A stretch of 43,814 bases of DNA from an uncultured Lachnospiraceae bacterium (lineage in GTDB: Bacteria > Bacillota > Clostridia > Lachnospirales > Lachnospiraceae): positions 1-43,814 of the forward strand of contig CAJUHQ010000006.1 of NCBI GenBank assembly GCA_910586095.1, read 5' to 3'. Positions 23,529 through 31,626 of the stretch are shown one piece after another. Under the pieces are notes generated by a model. The model was not told the DNA's origin. It worked only from the letters and a program-made list of their open reading frames with translations, and did not search any database. The translations under genes and the position numbers were made by a program. The first letter of the stretch is position 1. Each line of letters opens with the position of its first letter.

Positions 23529-24485
23529 TCACAAATATGCCGCACCAATGATTCCCGCATCATTTCCCAACTGTGATGTCACAATTGGTGGCACATATCC
23601 ATATTTCACATCAAAGCATAACCCATTGACTCTCTTTTGTAGCTCATCTGTCAGATATTCCTTTTGCGCAGAAACTCCGCCTCCTAAGATAAAAATCTCT
23701 GGTCGGAATATATTGACCAAATTTGCAATCCCAATACTAAGATCTTCCTCGTATGTATCTACTACCTGCATTGCGGCAGAATCCTTCTGCTTTTGCGCAT
23801 CAAAAATCATTTTGCCATTGAGCTTTGACAAATCATTGCCGCACATCTCATTCATCATTGAATCTGGTTGGTTCGTTGCTGCGGTTCTTGCTAAGTCCAT
23901 CAGCGCTGTAGCGGACGCATACATCTCTAGACATCCCTTTCTGCCACAGGTGCACAACTTTCCTTCTCTCTCAATAACCATATGTCCCAGCTCACAGCCG
24001 CCTGCCATATAACCTGAAAAAATCTTTTTATCCATAATTACACCGCCGCCTACTCCAGTGCCTAGCGTCAGCAATATCGCATTATTTTTCCCCTTTGCCG
24101 CACCATAAAGCACCTCTCCTAATGCAGCGGCATCGGCATCATTTGCAATGGCAAGTGGAATCTGCATCTGAGCATCTTGCATCATATACTGCGCAAACAA
24201 TTCCAAAAGAGGTACATTCTCCCACGCAATATTGTTAGCATATAACACAGTGCCTTTTTTGGGCTCTACTGATCCAGGACATGCGATCCCTATAGACTCA
24301 CATTCCTTTTCCCCTACCTGATTCTCTTTCAACAATGCTATCGCTGCTGTGGCAATATTGTGAATCACTTCCTCTGGGGCCAACTTCGCACTGTCTGTCT
24401 CGACTACCTTTTTAGCCACAATCTTTTCGCCATCCACAAGCCCTAATTTCACAGTCATTCCGCCTATATCGATTCCGATACGCAT
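23529..24485 (-). CDS. ROK family glucokinase
   Basis: A 318-residue sugar kinase of the ROK family, most likely phosphorylating glucose to glucose 6-phosphate for glycolysis. It shows the phosphate-binding DIGGMTVKLGLVDG at the N-terminus, the catalytic Asp in AIANDADAAALGE and LLTLGTGVGGG. The ROK signature ELGHMVIE and zinc cluster CTCGRKGCLEMYAS follow. No DNA-binding domain precedes the kinase part, so it is an enzyme rather than a repressor. AGAAGGGAG precedes the ATG. It appears to stand alone. N-acyl sugars are possible substrates, but glucose is the best guess for this subgroup (GlcK-like). Confidence 0.88.
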   Translation of the reverse strand: MRIGIDIGGMTVKLGLVDGEKIVAKKVVETDSAKLAPEEVIHNIATAAIALLKENQVGEKECESIGIACPGSVEPKKGTVLYANNIAWENVPLLELFAQYMMQDAQMQIPLAIANDADAAALGEVLYGAAKGKNNAILLTLGTGVGGGVIMDKKIFSGYMAGGCELGHMVIEREGKLCTCGRKGCLEMYASATALMDLARTAATNQPDSMMNEMCGNDLSKLNGKMIFDAQKQKDSAAMQVVDTYEEDLSIGIANLVNIFRPEIFILGGGVSAQKEYLTDELQKRVNGLCFDVKYGYVPPIVTSQLGNDAGIIGAAYL

Positions 24486-24639
24486 TTTTATTCTCCCTTC
24501 TATTACATTTTATCACACACACGGTTATCCTTTGCAGAATTGTAACCTTTTCGCCGCGTTGCTCTTATATGCACACTTACATCATTCTCTAGTATCAACC
24601 ACCTGCGACTTACTCACGATATGATATGCTCTTTGCCTG

Positions 24640-25284
24640 TCACTTCGCAGAATCAGTGTCAAACAAAATCATCTCTAGATTTTGAATATCGCTTGTATTG
24701 GGGGTATACACCATATCAACAAGCTCAATTCTCACAGTGGTAGTTTGCTCTTGCTCATATGTTACATTGGCAAGTACTTCCTCCATACTCTCCTTCAAAG
24801 CAACAATGATTAGTTTCATCATCTCATTTTCATCTGTAGGAGCCGAAGCGGGATTTTCCCCCCAGGTTTTATATAACTGCGCCGTTTTGATCGCATGTGT
24901 GTCGAGCATTGGCTGAAAAACAATCATCTTTTCATATGTGACGGTTACAATATATGAACCATCACTCTGCTTTTCGGCATCTCCCACAGTATAATGTACT
25001 TTAGAAAGCATGTCCATATAAATTTGGCGAAAATCTCCCTTTAATTCTTCTGGCACACTCAATGTAGTACAAAATGTCTCAATCCCTGTATCCACCCCTT
25101 GACTATAAAGTGCCTGCGCCTCCTTTTCAGATCCCAATTTCATATCCACAAACAATGTAGGATCATTTTTGTACGAGGCATCTAACAACGCCTGCAAATA
25201 GCGCTGGACTTCATTGTCAGATGTACACCCAGTCAAACTTGCTGTTATTACAATACACAACAGTATCGATATTATCTTTTTCAT
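24640..25284 (-). CDS. DUF5105-like lipoprotein of unknown function
   Basis: The 214-residue protein starts with a lipoprotein signal (MKKIISILLCIVITASLTGC, Cys at residue 20), so it should sit on the outer face of the membrane. The rest is a single alpha/beta domain starting EVQRYLQALLDASYKNDPTLF. It resembles small surface lipoproteins of Clostridia (possibly DUF5105-like), but I cannot name the function. GGGGG five bases before the ATG at 25284 sets the start. A strong promoter lies 275 bp upstream, giving a long leader that contains repeat hairpins. Confidence 0.6.
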   Translation of the reverse strand: MKKIISILLCIVITASLTGCTSDNEVQRYLQALLDASYKNDPTLFVDMKLGSEKEAQALYSQGVDTGIETFCTTLSVPEELKGDFRQIYMDMLSKVHYTVGDAEKQSDGSYIVTVTYEKMIVFQPMLDTHAIKTAQLYKTWGENPASAPTDENEMMKLIIVALKESMEEVLANVTYEQEQTTTVRIELVDMVYTPNTSDIQNLEMILFDTDSAK

Positions 25285-25320
25285 ACGAACCCCCATGATT
25301 CCGCTTCGCGAAATCTCAAA

Positions 25321-25437
25321 TCTTCGGTGTGAAACTTCTCCGTGACAGCCTTTGCTGCAAGCAGTTAGAAAATCTTTGATTTCACACTAACTCCCATCTG
25401 CCCGCTTTGGCGGGCTCTTGAATCAGGATGGGTGAAA
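25321..25437 (-). repeat. Composite family B + C hairpin repeat in the lipoprotein leader
   Basis: GTGTGAAA (25327-25334) pairs with TTTCACAC (25380-25387). Inside lies CAGCCTTTGCTG (25346-25357), the family B core. Next to it is a family C unit (25388-25432), where CTCCCATC/GATGGG encloses GCCCGC..GCGGGC. Copies of B occur at 28519-28575 and 43608-43654, and of C at 43525-43814. The block lies within the transcribed leader of the lipoprotein gene. Confidence 0.75.
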
Positions 25438-25854
25438 TCTTAACTTTACACAGTTTTCAATCTTTTTCGTCTATGCGCATTAGATTGCATAGTTTTCTAT
25501 ACAACAGATCTAACGGCTGGTCTTGCATGATATACGTTATCTTATGAAAAATCTATAATATTATACCAAATAACAGCTCTTTTTGTCAAATAGACGACTG
25601 GTCTTTGAGAAAAATTTCAGACATTCTATCGCCAATGATTGCTTCTTTTAAAAAGTCATGTTGAAGCATCCATTCCTATTTTTATGTCTCTTATTACGCT
25701 CTTATCCTTATACTAATAGGCAACCATCACAATACTAAAAAAACGAACACAGACAAAAATGGTGTGCATAGAAAAATGCCTACTCTTCAAAGTGATTTTT
25801 GATCTATTTGTATAGCTCAATGCCTGTTATTTTTATAGAATTCTCATTTTGATC
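25438..25854. other. Long intergenic region with the lipoprotein promoter
   Basis: No gene seen in this stretch between the lipoprotein and acetyltransferase genes. Besides the promoter listed separately it is plain AT-rich DNA. Confidence 0.5.
25560..25589 (-). promoter_or_regulatory. Strong promoter of the lipoprotein gene
   Basis: Consensus TTGACA and TATAAT stand 18 bases apart on the minus strand. The lipoprotein start is 275 bases downstream, so the transcript leader would be about 265 bases and would include the repeat hairpins at 25321-25437. Confidence 0.8.
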
Positions 25855-26292
25855 TTATGATATCCACTGAATAAATGCCGTTTTATCTAAGCTATTATAT
25901 CCAGCTTTTTTATAAAAATTGAGTGTACTTTCTGATTTTGATCCTGTCAACAGCATAATTTTATAACAGTTTTCCTTCTTTGCAAGCTCCTTAGCATACT
26001 GTAGACATTGTGTAGCAAGTCCACGATTGCGATATGCTTTGTCTGTGATAACATTCTCTACAAGCGCGTAAGGGCGCTGTTCATGTGTCAGGTTTGGAAT
26101 AATGACACACACGCACGAAGACACAATGTTTCCATCTAGTTCTGCCACAATAAGATGGTGATCTGAATCTAACCTAATACGCTCCCATAATGCTGTCAAC
26201 TGTGGCGTGTGCTCTGGCATTATATTGTCATGAAGCTGCATATACAATTTTAACAATCCTTCTAGATCCTCTTCACAAATTTCCCTAATCAT
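25855..26292 (-). CDS. GNAT family N-acetyltransferase
   Basis: The 145-residue protein has the GNAT fold: MIREICEEDLEGLLKLYMQL at the start, central strands VAELDGNIVSSCVCVIIPN, and the acetyl-CoA loop VENVITDKAYRNRGLATQCLQ with the R-N-R-G-L pattern (Q/RxxGxG/A type). The closing motif TLNFYKKAGYN is also present. The substrate cannot be told; it could be a small amine or a protein terminus. AAGGAG before the ATG at 26292 sets the start; the frame is open 33 codons further upstream without a site. It appears monocistronic. Confidence 0.88.
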   Translation of the reverse strand: MIREICEEDLEGLLKLYMQLHDNIMPEHTPQLTALWERIRLDSDHHLIVAELDGNIVSSCVCVIIPNLTHEQRPYALVENVITDKAYRNRGLATQCLQYAKELAKKENCYKIMLLTGSKSESTLNFYKKAGYNSLDKTAFIQWIS

Positions 26293-26549
26293 AGTACTTA
26301 CTCCTTCATATGCTTTTCTCAACTTGCAATGAGATGTCATTGACGTCAAACATAAATTTATATGGAAAACAACATGCGCAAAAGCGATCAATTCGACCTT
26401 GAAAAATTCTAATTTTACAATCTGCTCTTTTTATGTATCCTATTACTTTACTCCCTTTTGAGAAAAATGTTACCACTGATTAAATGAATGAAATAAAATA
26501 CATATGATTATTAAATTTACACTCATCTGACAATTCTTCAAGCATGAAT
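26293..26549. other. Intergenic region
   Basis: AT-rich DNA between the small membrane protein and the GNAT gene. I see no gene or clear terminator hairpin. Confidence 0.35.
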
Positions 26550-26714
26550 TTACTTTCTTTTCTTCTCTTTATTGTGTCTTATCAATCCAATGATTAGTTC
26601 AACAATTCCCCCACATAGCCATATAATACCCATAGTAGTATTATTTAAAAAGAACCATAATGGCGATGTAAGAATCCATGTAATTGCCCAAATTATATTT
26701 GCTTTACTGTTCAT
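26550..26714 (-). CDS. Small two-helix membrane protein
   Basis: From the ATG at 26714 a 54-residue protein is predicted with two hydrophobic helices (about 7-24 and 27-45) and a very basic C-terminus (RHNKEKKRK). AAAGGT is a moderate ribosome binding site. The frame continues further upstream, but that part is not protein-like. I do not recognise a family; such small membrane proteins are common and mostly uncharacterised. Confidence 0.5.
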   Translation of the reverse strand: MNSKANIIWAITWILTSPLWFFLNNTTMGIIWLCGGIVELIIGLIRHNKEKKRK

Positions 26715-26908
26715 AATTATACCTTTCAAAAATTCCGATCTATATGCTTGATTAAACATATATGTCTGTTGTCTGCAATACACATGTATAAACTCGTTTT
26801 CCTTAGATACATAATTCCGAAAAAGGGCAATGTATAAAATCATTTATAATCAATAATTATTTATGCATATATTAGCACACTCTTATATAGAAAAGAAGTT
26901 GTTTTACT

Positions 26909-27535
26909 TTATATATTTTTGACTTCTACTTCATCTGGTTTTTGTCCGTCATGGGCTTTCCATTGACATTCCATCAATTGCATCTGACTAAATACTGCCT
27001 TAAAGGATGAATCTTCTGGCGAACAAGCATAAATGCCAAATCGAATTTTGCCTGCTCCCCTGAACATATGGCACACCCTCATCTGTTGAAATAGCACACC
27101 ATCTCTAGAGCACTCCACACAATAATCATCCTCTCGGCGACTAAAACGATACCACATACTCTTTTCTGACGCTGGAATCGCTGTTGTTGCCCAATCTGAA
27201 TATCCTTGATTTGTCACTACGCTTCCCAAATGTTGAAATTCTTCATTCTCATATTCTACGGAAGCTTTTAGCCAATTCTCACTGTCTAAATACATCACAA
27301 TGCCACATTGGTCAAATCGGTGTGCGCTCTGTGCAAAATCTGTTTTTACCACAAAACTAAAATAATTCGCTTCTGTCCACATCTGAAGAACGGGCGCATT
27401 GTCATTCTGAAAATGATAATAGGTTCTCTGCCACAAATCTGTATGTGGTTTTGTGACAATCTCTATCGTTTCCTCTGTAATAAAATACGTTTCGGGTTCT
27501 CGTGTCCATTCCATTTGATTTATATTTACTTTCAT
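26909..27535 (-). CDS. DUF1349 domain protein
   Basis: The 208-residue protein matches the DUF1349 family, which has a concanavalin A-like beta-sandwich related to the C-terminal domains of GH43 enzymes. Visible motifs are TDLWQRTYYHFQNDNAPVLQ, DQCGIVMYLDSENWLKASVEY and KIRFGIYACSPEDSSFKAVF. It has no signal peptide and no glycosidase catalytic domain. The function is unknown; carbohydrate binding is a reasonable guess from the fold. GAGGTTATT precedes the ATG. No operon partner. Confidence 0.82.
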   Translation of the reverse strand: MKVNINQMEWTREPETYFITEETIEIVTKPHTDLWQRTYYHFQNDNAPVLQMWTEANYFSFVVKTDFAQSAHRFDQCGIVMYLDSENWLKASVEYENEEFQHLGSVVTNQGYSDWATTAIPASEKSMWYRFSRREDDYCVECSRDGVLFQQMRVCHMFRGAGKIRFGIYACSPEDSSFKAVFSQMQLMECQWKAHDGQKPDEVEVKNI

Positions 27536-27877
27536 AATAACCTCACATTCACACTAACTTGTCAAATCTGGTAAGTATACTTTACGATATGGCTATACTC
27601 TCTACTTCTGTACGCTCTTATTATATCAGCCTCCTTATAAAACTACAAATATTTCTTTGCATATATTGCAGCACTAGCAATGTCATTTTATTTACTTTGT
27701 TATCTATTTCATTATGTGAAAGCAAATTCTTTGACCTAACTCTTTCCTTCTTGTATTAGTATCAATATGCACTAACAATTTTGTTATGAATGATCTCTTG
27801 TATCCTGTTTGCAGCTATGATAAACTTAGCTTGACAAATCAGTATTTATTGTATTTTTCTAATATCGATCTAAGAAA
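27536..27877. other. Divergent intergenic region with candidate SMI1-gene promoter
   Basis: About 340 bp with no gene. TTGACA at 27831-27836 is followed by weak AT-rich -10 candidates (TATTTT or TAATAT). The promoter of the plus-strand SMI1-like gene probably lies here. Confidence 0.4.
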
Positions 27878-27892
27878 ATGGAGGCATTATAT

Positions 27893-28501
27893 ATGAATAT
27901 TGCTCAAAAATATGTTGATGGATTAAAAAAGGCATATTACGAAAATGATGGACAAAAAAAATGGGATGATTTTGAGAAAGTAATGCATGGTGCAAGCACA
28001 GACGATCTGGAAAGATTGCGAAGATTATATCCCGATATTCCTAACAGTCTATTACAATTATTAGAAATTGTAGACGGAACATATTGGAGAGAATATGATA
28101 ACCAAACAGTTTCTCTACTTTTCCTAGGTTCTGACATGGAAGAATATCCCTATTACTTATTGTCCACTCAACAAATGATAGATACAAAGGATAATTTTAA
28201 AGAATGGGGAGAGTATTTGATTACCCGAGAATTTGATGATATTCTAGTCGATGAGGGAATTTGCGATAGTTTGGATAAACTATATTGGCTGCATTTTTCT
28301 GATTGTATGAACAATGGAGGAACATCTCAACTTTTTATTGACTTTTCACCTTCAGAAAAAGGAAAAAAAGGCCAAGTCCTGCGCTACCTTCACGATTCAG
28401 ACGAATTAGTGATTATCGCAGATAGTTTTGATGCATATTTGCAAATGCTTATGGACAATGAATATGATTTTATAACAGAAGACGTTGTTGAAGAATGGTA
28501 A
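27893..28501 (+). CDS. SMI1/KNR4 family protein
   Basis: The 202-residue protein matches the SMI1/KNR4 (SUKH) superfamily. It has an early helical part ending YPDIPNSLLQLLEIVDGTYW, then YLHDSDELVIIADSFDAYLQMLMDN at the end, and FSDCMNNGGTSQLFIDFSPS in the middle. Many bacterial members are immunity proteins against contact-dependent or polymorphic toxins; others are housekeeping. No toxin gene is adjacent, so an immunity role is only possible. The ATG at 27893 has GGAGG eight bases upstream; the in-frame ATG five codons earlier does not. A family B hairpin follows the gene. Confidence 0.78.
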   Translation: MNIAQKYVDGLKKAYYENDGQKKWDDFEKVMHGASTDDLERLRRLYPDIPNSLLQLLEIVDGTYWREYDNQTVSLLFLGSDMEEYPYYLLSTQQMIDTKDNFKEWGEYLITREFDDILVDEGICDSLDKLYWLHFSDCMNNGGTSQLFIDFSPSEKGKKGQVLRYLHDSDELVIIADSFDAYLQMLMDNEYDFITEDVVEEW

Positions 28502-28518
28502 TAATCATCCTATTAATC

Positions 28519-28575
28519 ATAAAAGTACTTCTCTATGAAGCAGCCTTTGCTGCAAATGGTTAGAAGTACTTTTAT
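28519..28575 (+). repeat. Family B hairpin, probably the terminator of the SMI1-like gene
   Basis: A perfect 14-bp outer stem (ATAAAAGTACTTCT and complement) encloses the GCAGCCTTTGCTGC core hairpin (28540-28553). The same layout is at 43608-43654. The outer stem ends in TTTTAT on the plus strand 18 bases past the SMI1-like stop codon, so it could terminate transcription. Confidence 0.75.
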
Positions 28576-28623
28576 AATTATATGTAAAAGTAAAGATACT
28601 TTGCCTTTCGTCTGACAAAAGAC

Positions 28624-28652
28624 TTGCTAATTTATATAATAATAGCTATAAT
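28624..28652 (+). promoter_or_regulatory. Promoter of the chemoreceptor gene
   Basis: TTGCTA and TATAAT are 17 bases apart, with the -10 ending 57 bases before the start codon. It looks like a housekeeping sigma promoter; no sigma-28-like motility promoter was seen. Confidence 0.6.
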
Positions 28653-28708
28653 ACTGTCAATATCTTGTATGAAAAAACATCTTACTCCTAAGAAGAAAGG
28701 TATGTATT

Positions 28709-30583
28709 ATGAAAAAAATGTTTACCAAACGACTCTCCAACTATATGCTTGCTGCCCTTCTTTTTACAATCACTGCCATTTTCGTATTGCAGACAATTGT
28801 CAGTCAGATCACAAATACCTCTTCCAGTCAAGAAAAATTAGATACTGTCAAGCAAAGACTATCCGACAATGCAACAAATATTGCTCAACTCACTGACAAT
28901 CTCAGCCAAGACAATTTGGCAAAGACAAGAGCATTTGCTGATCTGTTAGCCACAGATCCTTCTATTATGGGAGATCTAGACCGTCTTGTCGAAATACAAG
29001 AGCGCCTGATGGTAACTGAATTACATATTATTGACGAAAACGGAATCATTACTGACAGTAATATTGCCGACTATATTGGCTTTGATATGAAAAGTGGGGA
29101 ACAATCCAATGCATTTATGGTTATTGTTAAAGACCCTTCTATTGAGATTGTTCAGGAACCTCAAGTCAATGCATCTAAAGGTATTGTTATGCAGTATATT
29201 GGAGTGGCAAGAACGGATGCAAAGGGATTTGTACAGGTTGGAGTACATCCAGAAGTTTTAGAAAAAACTCTTGCCGGAACAGAAATCTCAGTTGTTCTTC
29301 GCGAGATTGACTTTGGTGAAACAGGATACATTTATGCTATTGATACTACAAATGGGCTTATCCTAGCACATCCCAATGCAAATCTTATAGGAACCTCTGC
29401 CATTAACGCAGGATTTCCAGCCTCCTTCACAGGAAAGGGAAAGGCAGTCATCGATGGCGTAAAAGGCTATTATATGGCTGAAAACTATAATGGACAGATT
29501 ATTGGAACGTTTATGCCATCTAGTGAATATTATGCTGGGCGCCGCAATCAGACAATTGTCGTATCCTTAAGTATATTTATCATATTTAGTGTACTACTTC
29601 TGACAATTAACCATTTAGTAGATGATAAAATCGTACAGGGAATCAATCGTATCTCTCATTCTATGAGCAAGATTGCGGATGGAAATTTTGAGATTATGGT
29701 ACATGAACAGGGAAATCCTGAATTCACACTGCTTTCTGAAAGCATCAACAAGATGGTTGTAGGAATTCGCCAGAGTATTCAGGAAAATGAACAGTTGATT
29801 GTGCAACAAAAGCAAGATATGAAACACAATCAACTACTAATCCAAAATGTAAAAAATGCCTGTACAGAACTCAATCAAATATCTGGAGAAAATCTGCAAA
29901 ATGCAGACAATATTTTCAATGGAACTTGTGAGCAGGAAAAAGCAGTCGAAGAACTCAAACAGACTATGAGCCAACTCACTAGTGAGCTCAACAACAGTGT
30001 ATCTGTCACTGCGGATGTCGCTACCTCAACTACCAATACTTCAGAAAAGATTCTTCAAACACAAGAACAGATGCAACTGTTAAAGGACTCCATGCAGAGA
30101 ATCAGTGATATGTCTATGGCGATTGAAAAGATTATTGGTGAAATCAATTCTATCGCCCAGCAAACCAATATGCTTTCTCTAAATGCTTCCATCGAGGCTG
30201 CAAGAGCTGGCGAAACTGGTAAGGGATTTGCAGTAGTTGCCACGCAAGTGGGAGCACTAGCAGCTAGGAGTACACAGGCAGCAAAGGAAACCAATGAATT
30301 AATTATGAACTCTATCAAGGCAGTGGAGAGTGGCCGCGAAATCACGGACCAGACTGCACAAGCCTTTGGTATCGTTGTTGAAAATATGGAGAAAACCGAT
30401 CAAAATATAGCTGAAATCACCAATATGGTGCGCCAAAATGTTGATATTGTATCTCATGCAGTCAGCCAAATTGAGCGAATATCGAACGTTGTAGACGAAA
30501 ATGTTCAGATTTCTCACAACACAAAGCAGGTTTCTTCCAATATGGCAGATATCACTGGAAATCTGCTAAATATTATTGCATAA
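28709..30583 (+). CDS. Methyl-accepting chemotaxis protein with Cache sensor domain
   Basis: The 624-residue receptor has TM1 (about 10-32), an extracellular Cache-type ligand domain (33-275; GETGYIYAIDTTNGLILAHP is typical), TM2 (283-303), a HAMP region (304-356) and a cytoplasmic coiled-coil signalling domain. The conserved hairpin tip IAQQTNMLSLNASIEAARAG (482-501) binds CheA/CheW. No CheR-binding pentapeptide is at the C-terminus. The ligand is unknown; Cache domains often sense amino acids or organic acids. GAAAGG precedes the ATG. No flagellar or che genes are in the window, so the receptor works with partners encoded elsewhere. Confidence 0.94.
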   Translation: MKKMFTKRLSNYMLAALLFTITAIFVLQTIVSQITNTSSSQEKLDTVKQRLSDNATNIAQLTDNLSQDNLAKTRAFADLLATDPSIMGDLDRLVEIQERLMVTELHIIDENGIITDSNIADYIGFDMKSGEQSNAFMVIVKDPSIEIVQEPQVNASKGIVMQYIGVARTDAKGFVQVGVHPEVLEKTLAGTEISVVLREIDFGETGYIYAIDTTNGLILAHPNANLIGTSAINAGFPASFTGKGKAVIDGVKGYYMAENYNGQIIGTFMPSSEYYAGRRNQTIVVSLSIFIIFSVLLLTINHLVDDKIVQGINRISHSMSKIADGNFEIMVHEQGNPEFTLLSESINKMVVGIRQSIQENEQLIVQQKQDMKHNQLLIQNVKNACTELNQISGENLQNADNIFNGTCEQEKAVEELKQTMSQLTSELNNSVSVTADVATSTTNTSEKILQTQEQMQLLKDSMQRISDMSMAIEKIIGEINSIAQQTNMLSLNASIEAARAGETGKGFAVVATQVGALAARSTQAAKETNELIMNSIKAVESGREITDQTAQAFGIVVENMEKTDQNIAEITNMVRQNVDIVSHAVSQIERISNVVDENVQISHNTKQVSSNMADITGNLLNIIA

Positions 30584-30600
30584 CATACAATCAAATAAAA

Positions 30601-30651
30601 AAGATGAAACTTCCCTGTGCGATCAAGTAGAGAAGTTTCATCTTCTTTTTA
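30601..30651 (+). terminator. Terminator of the chemoreceptor gene, with a family A loop
   Basis: GATGAAACTTC (30603-30613) and GAAGTTTCATC (30632-30642) form a perfect 11-bp stem followed by TTCTTTTTA. The 18-base loop contains CTGTGCGATCAAGTAGAG, which is the complement of the family A junction. A working terminator therefore appears built into a family A element. Confidence 0.85.
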
Positions 30652-30712
30652 CTCCCATGCTGGACGCGGGGGAGTGTTAGCTGCATAGTTTCTTTCCGCG
30701 TCCGTGTGCATT
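30601..30712 (-). repeat. Family A intergenic repeat (locus 3)
   Basis: On the minus strand, directly after the stop of the MPN-repeat gene, the element reads TGCACACGGACGCGG. A GGACGCGG/CCGCGTCC stem follows (30662-30669 with 30696-30703). Next come GGGAGTAA, then TCTACTTGATCGCACAGGG, the same junction seen at loci 1 and 2. Stem sequences differ, but pairing and boundaries are kept. Confidence 0.65.
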
Positions 30713-30725
30713 TTATGTACTATTT

Positions 30726-31538
30726 CTAAATATTCCAGTACTTTTTCTGTCTGCGCTTTCTGCGTGCAAGAATCTCATAATAGATCAATACTGTGACAAG
30801 TTCACGTATCCACGGCTCTTTTTCATTCCACGGTGCGCGCTCTGTAAGTGTGTTTTCTGTGACATTGCTACTGGTAATATTCTGCTCAAACATGCCTGCG
30901 TCTGGCATACTCATATTTGGTACTCCTGAATTTGACATATTTCCATTTGGCATACTCATGTTTGGCATATTTCCATTCGACATGTTTGTGTTTGGCATGT
31001 TTGCGTTTGGCATATTTCCATTTGGCATGTTTGCGTTTGGCATATTTCCATTTGGCATGTTTGCGTTTGGCATACCTCCATTTGGCATACTTCCATTTGG
31101 CATATTTTGGTCAATTTCTCCCATAGAGGGGTTTCCCATAATAGGAACTCTCTCTGCTCCCATCTTATCATTCTGTATAAATGTTCTATTGGGCATTTCT
31201 GGGCGTCCAGACATGCCTTCTCTTGGATTTCTCATGCCATTTGTCTGAACTGCTCTATTTTCTTTTTCTTCTGTTGTCTTTATAATGGCCATAACACTCG
31301 TCACCATACGCTGCAATGTAATCTTGTCTGGATACTGGTCATAGATAAAGCTACCTTCATAATCCATTTTGTCCACAACATTTCTAATGACACCCTGATA
31401 TTTTTTTGCATATGTGGGATACATCTGTTGAAGATATTCTAGATCCTCTAGCACCCTATCCTCGGGAATATATCCTGGAGGTGTCCACTGTCCATATCCT
31501 TGATACCCCATATAAAACGGAAATGCTTTATAATCCAT
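30726..31538 (-). CDS. MPN(G/A)N-repeat protein of unknown function
   Basis: The 270-residue protein has a conserved-looking N-terminus of about 95 residues (MDYKAFPFYMGYQGYGQW, DLEYLQQMYPTYAKKYQGVI, GSFIYDQYPDKITLQRMV). A central repeat of about fourteen five-residue units of the form M-P-N-(G/A/S/M)-(N/S/G) follows. It ends in a helical, basic C-terminus (WIRELVTVLIYYEILARRKRRQKKYW). Similar heads and tails occur in small Lachnospiraceae proteins, some perhaps linked to sporulation, but I cannot name a family. The repeat is probably disordered. A weak AAGGA precedes the ATG. The gene runs toward the chemoreceptor gene. Confidence 0.6.
   Translation of the reverse strand: MDYKAFPFYMGYQGYGQWTPPGYIPEDRVLEDLEYLQQMYPTYAKKYQGVIRNVVDKMDYEGSFIYDQYPDKITLQRMVTSVMAIIKTTEEKENRAVQTNGMRNPREGMSGRPEMPNRTFIQNDKMGAERVPIMGNPSMGEIDQNMPNGSMPNGGMPNANMPNGNMPNANMPNGNMPNANMPNTNMSNGNMPNMSMPNGNMSNSGVPNMSMPDAGMFEQNITSSNVTENTLTERAPWNEKEPWIRELVTVLIYYEILARRKRRQKKYWNI
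30903..31106 (-). repeat. 15-bp tandem repeat within the MPN-repeat gene
   Basis: Imperfect 15-bp units (plus-strand form CATTTGGCATATTTC) and 30-bp higher-order pairs such as (MPNGNMPNAN) run through the middle of the gene. The near-identity of the 30-bp pairs at about 31005-31065 suggests recent expansion by slippage. The repeat keeps open frames on both strands, which explains the phantom plus-strand frame. Confidence 0.85.
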
Positions 31539-31626
31539 TTTTCGAGTTCCTTGTTTTTATGTTATCATATGCATTTCTTTTCGTAATCGTGAATACATGC
31601 TTGTCTTGCTTCTTGCAAAAAAACTT

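Noticed and set aside
28624..28896. Small frame starting before the chemoreceptor
   Set aside because: It begins inside the promoter and runs into the chemoreceptor gene in another frame.
30793..31248. Plus-strand frame rich in Phe-Gly-Met across the MPN repeat
   Set aside because: It is the mirror of a 15-bp repeat that stays open in several frames; it has no ribosome binding site.
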